A stretch of DNA of 64,000 bases, taken from positions 124,001 to 188,000 of the forward strand of contig JAGVSM010004967.1 of the NCBI GenBank assembly GCA_022494885.1, in the 5' to 3' direction. Positions 11,211 to 22,000 of the stretch are shown here, piece by piece. This stretch comes from Micrasema longulum. Its lineage: Eukaryota > Arthropoda > Insecta > Trichoptera > Brachycentridae. The notes under the pieces are model-generated. The model was not told the DNA's origin. It ran no database searches and worked only from the letters and a program-made list of their open reading frames with translations. The position numbers and the translations under genes are program-made. Positions within the stretch are counted from its first letter, which is position 1. Each line of letters opens with the position of its first letter.

Positions 11211-13070
11211 CGAACCCCACATTTCCGATTCCTGTTAAACCTTTTTACGTAATATCAAATCCAGGTCCTTTTATCAAACCTGTCCTTTCAAATAACAAAC
11301 ACGTGTTATTTAAAGAGATTTGAATAAATAAACTATTTTAATATTCAACGAAACCCCAACGTGTACATTCGTATACTTATATAAATAATAAATCCATTGT
11401 TTTGATGTGGTTTCTGATTTATCCTTATTAATTTTTAATAGTATCCAATACGTCCATTTTGCCGGCCGAATATATCGCGAATTGTAAACGCCCCAAAGAT
11501 AGTCTGTAAACAGCAATTTACTCATATTTGATTTAAGAATTAATTTCAAGACGGGGCAATCAAATTTTCCCGCCAAATAAAGTATATTTTATAGACATTA
11601 AGCCCAGAGACTTCGTTTTCAGAAGCTCCCTTTCAAACGTTTTAATTGAAATTTTGATGTTTTTAGGAAACAGGGGACCAATATTGATGAGGTAATATTA
11701 GATTTTGTATCATTTTCCAATATGATGAAATATGATGGTACATTATTATCTATATATGTGCACAAAAAATCATCAATGACCAATGAAAGATGCTTTTCAC
11801 TTTCATTTTAATTAACCTCCTAAACACACTCGCTCTTTGATGCACCTGAACTACTTAGCTCAATAAAATTAAATAGCCAACTAGAAACCTCAGACAAAAC
11901 TTGATCTCCCATACCGATAACCATAGAACTAACTATGGTTTTCATTCCCCTATGCCCAGAGTTCTTAGGTCTGCCAACAAACATACCAGTCTTGATTTCT
12001 TTGATAACAAGTTGTCTTCTTTTAAACGACCACTGAATCAAATTAAATTATAAACACCTCTCTCCCGCTTCCATACACCATTGTGTCTTTCTACTTTTCT
12101 TTATAATAATTTTCTATGTATAAATATGTCCTTAAAAATGCCCATTGGTCGTATATATAAATAAATAAACGTCATAATATATTCATGAATAGCCATTTTT
12201 GAAATAAATTACTCTCCTTACACAACCCCTATGCCCTTTTTTTATACTTTCCTTCCTAGTTATCGTAAAAATGATTTAAAGACAAAAAATGAAGGTTTAT
12301 TTTTCTTTTTAAATAAATCTAGTGATAACATAAATTTATATGTACTGTTTATTAGAGAAAAAAACAACCATGAATCGTTTGCTAATGCAGGTACATTTTG
12401 CAAAATGTTTTAACAGAAAATAAATAAAAATACAAATAACCAAAGATTTTCCGCTTGTTTATATCGAAATAATAAAATCTATTTACATTGCATTAGCTAA
12501 TCTATATTAGAGTATAAAATTATTGTATGGATTGGTGCTTTTAAAACAAATATTTTACTCAAAAATACTAAAAAATTGCGTAATCTTAAAATTTACTAAA
12601 AAAAGCATTTACTTTTCCCTCTGCCTAATAAGAAAATTTAGTGTTTTTCGAAATTGGATACAAAAAATGTTTTCTTAAATGCGGTAAAAATTAGAGCATT
12701 TAATTTTTTACGCGAAACATCTCAAAAATGTAAGAAAAAAATATTTTAATAAAAAAGAACTAGTAAATGTTATTAAATATTTTTATATAGCCACTTGCCG
12801 ATTTTTCTATGTCTAAAACCATTAAATATAGCCCATTATACAATGTTTCATTGTAATGGTCACCCTAAACCTAGTAAACTTACGCCCCTCCATTCATCCC
12901 CTACCTCTTTTTTAAAATTTTCTCCCACAACATAAAATATTTTCATAATCTAATCAGTGCATGTTTGTCCTCAACAGTGCATGAGCTTATTAAAATGCAT
13001 GTCGTGTTGGTTTTATATTTTTGTACAACAACTATCGTGAAGTTCTGTAGTGGGTTTTGCATGTTAGTTT
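11210..13070. other. AT-rich stretch without a supported gene
   Basis: Contains one moderately open frame (11820-12041, -, listed separately) and otherwise A/T-rich sequence with no recognisable domain, tRNA-like head or terminal repeat. Confidence 0.5.
11820..12041 (-). CDS. Short unexplained ORF, 73 codons
   Basis: An ATG-to-stop frame begins MIQWSFKRRQLVIKEIK and ends GASKSECV. Its amino-acid composition is less biased than neighbouring random frames. It has no motif that I recognise and no clear splice signals joining it to another exon. It could be a decayed exon or transposon remnant, or a chance frame. Confidence 0.15.
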   Translation of the reverse strand: MIQWSFKRRQLVIKEIKTGMFVGRPKNSGHRGMKTIVSSMVIGMGDQVLSEVSSWLFNFIELSSSGASKSECV

Positions 13071-13075
13071 AATTG

Positions 13076-13125
13076 ATATCCTGACGAAGAGACAGGTACG
13101 TCTCGAAACCGGTAGACATTTAAAA
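13076..13125 (+). ncRNA. Hammerhead-ribozyme-like motif
   Basis: CTGACGA is followed after one extra A by GAGAC-AGGTAC-GTCTC, which forms a perfect 5-bp stem, and then GAAACCGG. This is the order of the conserved hammerhead core (CUGANGA, stem II, GAAA). A fully convincing stem III/stem I and cleavage site were not established. Penelope-like elements and other retroelements are known to carry such ribozymes. Related sequences occur at 45325, 54070, 40945, 26230 and in the relic at 52 kb. Confidence 0.35.
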
Positions 13126-13977
13126 TTTGTTAAACGGTTATACACAAATATTTAATAACATTTAGTGAAATGTTTGACCAACGAACTACTTAGAACTGCG
13201 TCACGAGTTTTTTTGGAATCAACCAATCAATTACAGCATTGTTGTGTTGAAAGATTTCCGGTTTTCGAGAGCCATTTTTTTCAACGTTTAGTGTATTTTT
13301 ACGTTACGGGGCTCTAATTTTAAATGTCAACAGAACTCACCGACGAGAACTTGAGACATCACAGGGAAAGTAATTTTAAAATTGTAAAACTTTAGGAAAT
13401 CATAGCAATGATAAACCTGTACATAGTTTTTTTTTGTCTTAGTTTGATAGTCTAATAACAAATAATAAAAAAAACCGAACTTCTTCATTATTGGAGATGA
13501 ATTCTTAAATTAAAACAGTTATATAATTATACTTACAGATAAATATTTTTCTTTAATGAAATTGAAACAAGAAGTTAAAAATTACATTCAAAATTCGTTT
13601 TTAAATGGCGTTTCAATTGAAAACGCTACATATTTGAGTTTATTTGTATTTTTTTAAATATTTATTTAGAAATAATAGAAAATACATCATTGTAAGACAT
13701 CGCCCCCCTTATTGTGCTAAAGAATGTTTTTTAATTCCATAAAAAAAATTGAACAAAGACAATTTTAATTTATGAGAAAAAAAAGTGTTTTCAGTTACTT
13801 TCTATGGCCAATGTTATTTTTTTATGTACCTATATTTATTTGTATGCGGACTCATTCAGTCTTTTTACAATAAAATACATTTTTATGCAGGTATGATTAA
13901 ATAAAATTAAAACAAATTAAAGCTTAAACAAAAACAAGACATCGAGACTAGGTTTAGTCTATTTTAGTTATTGTTTA

Positions 13978-14490
13978 AATCAGATGGTTTGGTCATGTAG
14001 GACAAATAGATGACAAAGGAATGGTAAAACAAATATGTATAAATATTTTATATATTCTAATTTATTACCAACGATAACCTCCATGGAAAACGTAAATGTT
14101 AACTATTATTCTTTTTTCACTTGAATTTCTTTTTTATTTAGATTTTTTTATCACATTTAATGTTTATATCTTTTGCATAATTTATAAAAACTAAATTGGT
14201 CTTTTTATGCTAAAAAATTGTTGTTTTTAATACTTATTATGTATGACTGTATGTTTTGTGTATAAAATAAAATATGATGAGAATGAATGGTAACGTGGGA
14301 CGAGGACGACCAAGGAAGACGTGGCATGATCAGATAAACCAAAATCTTAAGTCTGGCCATGTCAATGGCTGACAGGACCGAAGGGCATGTATAATAATAT
14401 TTATAAATGTGGAAGAAGATAGAAATGTATGTCAGGATAGACGTGTGTGACGGTCCATCCTCTCTACCAACTCTGCCTGAAATGGCGTGA
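13978..14490 (+). mobile_element. RTE-type non-LTR retrotransposon C-terminal remnant
   Basis: The first part (13981-14040) reads RWFGHVGQIDDKGMVKQI. After an AT-rich insertion (about 14045-14275) coding resumes with NGNVGRGRPRKTWHDQINQN, then LKSGHV and a tail ending in LPEMA. The RW.GHV...GRGRPRKTW.DQI order is characteristic of the end of RTE-like LINE proteins in insects. A TGTATAAA-like motif at both edges of the insertion may be its target duplication. Frameshifts show it is dead. Confidence 0.7.
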
Positions 14491-14638
14491 TGGTAGTGGT
14501 AGTAGAAGGATATGGACTAAGGTACACCAAAAAATTGACACGGGAGATTTTATGTTTTATTAGTTTATTTTGTAGTACTGTATTATTTTAATAATTTTGT
14601 AAGTATTGTAACGCTTTTACCGACTTCTATTTTTACAG

Positions 14639-14833
14639 ATTGTGCTACAGAATGTGATTGACTGTACCCCGATTAAATCTTGGCGTGTGCGAATCAGTGC
14701 GAATCTTTCGGAAATGTTCGATGAACATCCGATAATTACGATTAAGAGGAATATACCCGCCCTTATTAGGTCTTCTATTCCCAAATGGAATCAATTTCGA
14801 CAAATTAAGAAAGACTACGCGAGGACTACGTAA
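14639..14833 (+). CDS. Possible orphan terminal exon
   Basis: A pyrimidine-rich tract ending TTTTTACAG immediately precedes an open frame that starts IVLQNVIDCTPIKSWRVRIS and ends RQIKKDYARTT with TAA. The 64-residue peptide is rich in charged and hydrophobic residues and looks protein-like. I cannot assign a family and see no upstream exon. A SINE begins five bases after the stop. It may be a last exon of an unseen gene, a pseudogene exon or a transposon piece. Confidence 0.3.
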   Translation: MVLQNVIDCTPIKSWRVRISANLSEMFDEHPIITIKRNIPALIRSSIPKWNQFRQIKKDYARTT

Positions 14834-14837
14834 TATG

Positions 14838-15270
14838 TCATCATCATCATTTCCCTATCCGCACCTATTGGTGCATAGGGCACTACACTGTTACACCAAC
14901 CGCAGTGTAAATTTTTTTACGTAAATCTAAGATGACCGCGCTTCAGGTGCCAGTCCAGGGACAATAAAATATTCTAATGTAAAAACACCTTTTTTTAATA
15001 TTTTTTTTTTTGAACCACAACAGGCCAGGAAGCCCAATTACAGTGGTGAATTACATCACAGAACACCCAGGATTGAGAAAAATCACATTTTAATTTTTGT
15101 GTTCTCACCGGGAATCGAACCCGGAACCTTCCGTATGTGAGTCAAGCGTCTTGACCACTACACCACGGAGGCCGCCTAATAAATGTTTTATGTCAACCAT
15201 GCCCGAATCGAACCCGAGATCTCCTGCGTGGAAGACAAATGAGTTGACGATTAGACCAAAAGGCGGACAC
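14838..15270 (-). mobile_element. SINE family B, full length, with SINE A inserted
   Basis: On the minus strand the tRNA-like head lies at about 15190-15270, with box B GGTTCGATTCG-type sequence. The body follows, with the CTGGCACCTGAAGCG motif and the CTATGCACCAATAGGTG motif. The element ends in an ATGATGATGATGA tail (14838-14850). Its body is interrupted by family A SINE at 15000-15177. Confidence 0.8.
15000..15177 (-). mobile_element. SINE family A (tRNA-derived), nested
   Basis: The minus strand starts GGCGGCCTCCGTGGTGTAGT (box A region), has GGGTTCGATTCCCGG (box B) and TCCTGGGTGTTCTGTG, and ends CCTGTTGTGGTTC plus an A run. It resembles a tRNA head fused to an unrelated body, about 175 bases in all. 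TAATA-like sequence on both sides fits a target duplication. It must be younger than the family B SINE it splits. Confidence 0.85.
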
Positions 15271-16080
15271 TTAGTGATGTATTTTTTTTTTATATGGTTG
15301 CGAATTACGTGGGTAAGCATTGTTGAAATATTGTCACAACTTCGACATCTTTTGTACCTACAACATCTGTTCACTTCCCACCTCAGTATACTTTGATCAT
15401 CCGCCACATTAAGACCTCGTGTAGTGAATCGCGCGTTTATTTTGTTGAACGTGTGCCGCATCATAGACTTTGTTTCCACCAACCACTAATATTTAGTTCC
15501 AGATTGGGGGCCTGTCCTAGTGTTGGCGCCGCTCGCAATTGACCAGTCGGACCACCACAATTCCATCAAGAACGAACCAGGTTAGTGGCATCCATTCCTA
15601 ATCCATCTCATTCGTTGGGGTTATGACCGATGAAACTGCATACCGCATATCAAGGATATTCACTTATTTCATTAAAATTAAAATACAGTCCACCCCGCTA
15701 AATAATATCGTAGAATTCTTAGGGTTTCGCCCCCATCGATTTCTCGCCCCGCATCCGCGTGGGAATTCATATTCCTACCAATATAATTACACCAAATATG
15801 TTAATATCATAAGTTTTGTAAAAGACAATTTTGCCGTAAAAGTTAATAAAATAAAATAAATAAATTAGTAAATGGTCTTAATTATTTTTTTTTGTATTCC
15901 TTAATTAGCTTAATATTGTGAAAATGAGAAACAATAATATTTGGGTAACATTTTCAAATTTACTTGCATTAAACTATTCCTATAGTTATGAATCTGAACA
16001 ACCTCTAAATTGCTTGAATCTTATTGTAAATTCGGGGGTATAAAACGATTGGAATTCAATTTGATTAGAAACGAATTAAA
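15271..16080. other. Sequence upstream of the odorant receptor
   Basis: No convincing gene. The region just upstream of the receptor start (15890-16080) is AT-rich and presumably holds its promoter. A TATA-like TATAAAACG lies at 16039-16047, about 40 bases before the ATG, but no initiator could be fixed. Confidence 0.4.
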
Positions 16081-19000
16081 ATGGAGGTTAATAGTCTTCT
16101 GATTTGGACAATCACTTGTCTTAAGTTTGCCGGATTTTGGATTCCTGAATCATTCACGGGATGGAAACGTTGCTTGTATCGTCTTTTCACTGTTTTTACA
16201 TACATGGCATTTTTAGGTATGTAATACCAAAACGAAATTCACTTAAAAGAAGAGAAATATAAAACAATATTTTTGCACTAGTATTTATTCAAATAAAGTG
16301 CTACATTCACTTGATGTTAGTGAATTAACATAATCAAATCCCTGTCCCGATACAAGCTAACATTGGTTGTGAAGAAAATTAATAGCACTTAAAATAAACC
16401 TAACTCCTAATATTTTTAGGCATTTCACGACCAGAATTAAAAGTTAAATTAAATAAAATATGTTTTTTTTTTATTTAAATTTATTCTGATGTTCACGGTT
16501 TTAGTTTTTATTAGATTAGATTATTATTTTAACAGTATTTGTCAAGTACGAAGTACCAATATATATATTTGTGTAAGCTTTTTTATGTTCACCTGCATAG
16601 ATGGCCTAGATTAGGAATTTTTAAAAATAAATAATTTAATTAAAAAATCCTTCGTGTCTATGTACATTTCCAAAATATTTCATATGTTTGATATAGGCCT
16701 GATATTTGCAACAAAAAAAATATTATTAAAAGCTTAAGAGCATTGTAAAAAATTTCTTGAACATAAGTAACAAAGTTTGTCATTATTAATAAATAATAAA
16801 AAATGTGTCTTAAAACAGGCTAGGCAAATGGTAAGTATTTTAGAGATATCTAAATTGTTATAAGAAATATATTTTAAGCTAAACTATTTATTTATTTATT
16901 TGACAGTTTATATACATATAAGGGAGGGCATATTGCCTTAAGGCAATTTCTTCCGACCCACTCAAACCTAAACTAAACTTTTTATTGTAGCAAATAAACA
17001 TTATTATTATTACTCTATTTTTTAAATGATTTATTTCTCGAGTTTTAAGATCTAAAATTATGGTGGTATTATTTTCAGGTCTGTATATCGCCGTACAGTT
17101 AGTTGACCTTTGTATGGTTTGGGGAAACTTACCTCTAATGATTCTAGATGCATTCCTATTACTAACGAATATGGTACAATCAGCTAAAGTTATCAACATA
17201 TTGCAAAAGCAGCACACAATTTCGCAAATAATCGAGGAAATCAATAAACTTTTAAAGACCCAAAGAACTCGAGACACAGAAGAAATCTTCAATCGGTTAG
17301 TAACCCTTAATACTTTTCCAAAGATGCGCTGTTTCTCTGATTTTCAGTATTGCTGAAAATGTTTCAACGTGAAATTTGTTATTCTCGTATAAACGCTTTA
17401 TTTTTATGACTGTCTAGTTATTATTTGTGTAATGTTATGCGTTGTTTTTTTGTATTTTGCTGTTTTTATCATATATAAGTAAAATATGTTTTCAGTTTTA
17501 CTAAAACAAGCTTTAAGTTTTGGAGCGTTTACTGCTGTGTTGTCTTTCTCACCGTCACTTCATGGGGTTTTGCTCCAATATTGGATCCTGAACCATACAC
17601 CCTCCCAGTAAATGGATGGTAAGTAAATATATAACTAAGTACCCTTATTATTTTCAAGACTCTACTGCGCGGACCCCGTGGTGGAATGACAAAGACCGGG
17701 TTGTTTGATCGTCAGTAATATCTAAAAATCTAAAGTAATTATTTTAAAACAGAATCTTATTTGTATAAAAAAATAGTGACTTTTTCAAAGCTTTAACTAT
17801 TACTTTTGTTTTTATATTATAGCTAATGATCAAATAACCCAGCCTAACACATTAGTCTCACTCACAGAGAGTTCCGGGACTTCCAGGTACGATTCATGGT
17901 AAGACCGACCACAAAAAATTAATGTAATTTGACTCAAGCCTGGGTATTCTGTTGCGTAATTCACCACTGTAATTGAGCCCCTTGGCCTGTTGTGGTGCAA
18001 AAATAAAAGGTAAGAATGTTTTTATAGTAAATATCACATAGCATTTATGAGGAAGTTAACTGTTTTTTATACAAAATATGTATGTTTTTAAATCTGTATA
18101 ATATATATTATGTAGTTAGTTACTACTTAAATAAAATTAAGTAAGCGCCATGATTTTACAAAAAAATACGTTTTTAAAATCTGCAACGGATAATGATTAC
18201 GTCACGGATATGTAGGTACTGATTTCAAGATATGTGTACCTACCGTGGATAGTTTTACTACACCTCCGTCTGTGAGATTATTTTTGGAGAAGGTTTTAAG
18301 ACTATTTCTTTTTTCATATTTATAGATTTCAAATGACTTATTTTCTCTTCAATGTCATTTTCATTGTATATTATATTGGTATTATTATTTTTTTAAATCG
18401 TGTATTTCATAATATTACAGATAGATTTCTAAGCACCAACTGCTTATTTATGTTATCATTTTATTCATGAATATTTTATTTAAAAAAAAAATTAACTATT
18501 AAAAAACAATTTTGGAATCGTAATTTTAACAATAAAGGGCATTATTTATGTTCTCAGGTATCCTTACGTAACCAACACGCATCCCGCGTATGAACTGACT
18601 TTCATACACCAAATGTTAGCTATTTACATTATTGCTACTCTCAATGTAAACAAAGACTTTCTATTATTCACTCTGATGAATCAAATGGGATTTCAACTAA
18701 AAATATTAAAGTTCAACTTGGGCCAGTTAACTGCTAATTTACATAATGTTAAGGATTATGGAGATAGTGAAAGAAAATCGCCAAGACGGAAGACAATTAA
18801 AAAGGTGCCATCATTGCCTCCTATCTCATTCGTTTCCTTCACCCTTAATTTTCTTTTAATATTTGCTAAACGGAAGTTAAAAAATGAGAAATGAAAATTT
18901 TTAAATGTCGCTTATTAACGAGTTGGTAGGTAATGTTTGAGTTTTTTTTATAGTGCTCGGTTACCAATTCTTATCTCCCTGGGTAAATAATAAATATTTC

Positions 19001-22000
19001 AGAAATTATTTTCCTCTTTTTAATTATTGTTATATTTTGTGTAATAGGGAAATATCACATACTACGATTACCGATAAAAATATATAAAATGGATCTAGAA
19101 TAATTAATTGTATTTTCAAAATCAATATGGATATTGTGGAGAAATGTTTTCATACATAAATTTAAAAAAAGGACTTCAAAAAAAAAATGTCGCTAGAAAA
19201 ACGCAACATGTTTGGCCTTGACAGTTGTGACAACAACATTCGTGACAATGTTCTACACAAATTTGAATGGCAGGAACAAATAAACATGAATCGTGGCGTA
19301 TTAGTCAAAATTACAAATGTATTCATGCCACTAATAATTAGAAAAAAAAAATTACCGGACAGTATTTCGTAGACCTTTATAATCTTAAAAATGTTTTTTT
19401 TAATGTCTGATATTTCCCTATTGCATATTATATTGTATAAATATAACTAGTTTAATTGATAATTTTTATCTGTCAATATGTTTAAATTATGTATCCCAAT
19501 TATAACGATTATTTGTGTTTATAAATAATATGTCATAACTCCAGTGTCTCGTGGAGTTGAAACATAGTTATATCGTAATGTTGTCTAGTAAAACGCACGA
19601 AAAGTATAATCATACGATTTTGCTATTTTAAAACGCTGTTTTTTTTTAATCACGCATTTAAAAAAGCAAAGTAAATGAGGGGGTTAAATGCAAAACCGCC
19701 ACTGTGCGTGATTACTATTTATGGGAAAATCAACAAAACCAGAAGCCTTTTTCTCTTAAGTTCAATGTGCATAAAATGAAGTCTTTTCGCTACCCGTTAT
19801 ACCACGCACAAGTTGCACATTGAACTTAAAAGAAATAGTATATTTGCCGCTGGTTTAGTTGGTTTTCCCAAAAACAGTGAGCATGCACAGTGGCGGTTTT
19901 GCATTTAACCCCCTCAAATTGACATTAGATAAAAACAACAATTTTGTAAGATATTTCTGTTAAAAAATATGCTTTTGAAAATTACGTAACTAAAATTTAA
20001 TAAGGTGCTTTGCGACCGGCAGATCAGACCAAACTTTGATGCATTTATTTATTTATTTATTTACATACATAAGGTTATTGTACATTTTTTGAGACAATAA
20101 GTCCCAACTCCATGGGACTAAAAGTCCTGTGTTGAGATGGGACAAGCAGTTATATGACACAGACACATGAGTATATCACCACAAATATAGGATTAGAAAC
20201 ATAAAAAATAATTCTAAAAATATTTTTAAAAACATATATATGGCACATCAATATGGTAAACAGTAAACTCAAGCAATCGTCAAGGAGTTTCCCACTCAAA
20301 TCCCTCCTACTAAGAAATCCAGCCCTTAACTCCTTTCTTGAAAATAATTTTGGTCCTTGAGAGCTTAATACGTTCTTCCAAAATATTGAACACTCTCGGT
20401 GCGATTAATAAGAGATATCTCTGAGCAAAAGTAGTACGGGTTTTGGGTATGACATAATTCGTGCTCTGGGAAAACCTCGTACGGACATTCTACTGAGATA
20501 TCTCCTTATTGTTTGACCAGAAGTGTGTAAGTGCTTCTTTTAGGTACAGTTGTCTCATATCCAGCACCTTCATGTATTGGAACAGCTGTTCTGACGGGTA
20601 TGTTGGAGGGCGCCGGAACATTATTCTCAATAATAATTTCTGTGAAATTATGAGCGCCTTGAAAATGAATGCCGCACAACCCCCCAGCCAGCTATTCCAT
20701 AGGTTGCCGTGGATTGAAACCGAGCAAAGTACACACTTCTGAGAGTGTCAATATCCAGAATGTCTCTAAGAGAGCAGAATAGATGGCACAACTTTATCAA
20801 CCTAGAGTTTAGTGACTGGACCTGAGCTTCCCATCGCAAATTCCTATCAACGATAACACCAAGGTATTTTATGGAATCTCCCCGTTGCAGAAGTTGGTGT
20901 GTTTTATCACAGTAAATTCCTAAATTAAGCGTATTGCTTGGTAGTGAACTATTGTTTATACAAAATGTCAGATATTTCGTTTTATCGATATTGAGTGTAA
21001 GAAGATTATCATCAAGCCATTGTTTAACATGTATATACTCTTAAGTGTTTAACAATGTTCATACCAAAGTTTGCTTTCTGAAAGACAGAGTTCCAGTCAC
21101 AAGCCTCAAATAACATTGGTACTCTTATAAAGACGACGTAAAATTTGTTCGAATAATTTATCAAAACAAATATTAAATTAAGGCGATATCGAAACAAAAT
21201 CTTATATTTTCGTTTCTGAAAAGGATAAATTACCTAATAAATAAAATATATATTTTATGATATTAAGCTCCCTCATTTTTTATGAATGCAGATACCTTTA
21301 CAAGAAAAAACTCAAAGCATTTTTATTATTTTAGGAAAGCATTCAAATACATTCAAATGATATTAATTTGTACGTTGGCGAGGAAACCTATGAAAAATTG
21401 AAGAGTTGTATAGTACATCATCAACACATACTAAATCTGGTGGATAAAATAGAACACTGTTTTAGCAAAACTATATTTTTGCAACTATCGGTTTCCCTCT
21501 TCATAATCTGTGTGACAGCATTTCAAATGGCACAGGTATATAAATTTAAATAAAACAATAACATACATTTTTTTATGAATTTATTTTCAGAATAAAATAT
21601 AAGACTATTGAAACATTGAATCAAACATGCTTGTAAAAAAAATATATGTACACTGTCAAAAAAGTAGAAAACAGTAAAAATCTGAATTACCTACTGATTT
21701 TTATACTGGTAACACCTAATTATAAGTGGCTCGTGCCGTGATACTGCTTTTTTTAAGTGTTACCATAAGAGGAAAGCCATAAAAACACCAGCGCCCTCAA
21801 TTATTTTTAAATTTTTTTAAAGACTGTACATAGACAAGTTAATAATAAATATTTTTTTAATTACAGCAGGCTAAAGGCAACATAGTACAATTATTAGGAA
21901 CCAGTTTATACATGCTTTGTATGCTGTTACAAGTATTCTATTACTGTTGGTATGGAAATGAAATTATAGTACAGGTGAGACACTATTTCATCTTCATCAA

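Noticed and set aside
15105..15482. 125-codon minus-strand open frame
   Set aside because: Most of it runs through the nested SINEs (its end is the translated tRNA-like head); no protein motif.
16888..17292. 134-codon minus-strand frame
   Set aside because: Antisense shadow of odorant receptor exon 2, which is in phase with seven other exons on the + strand.
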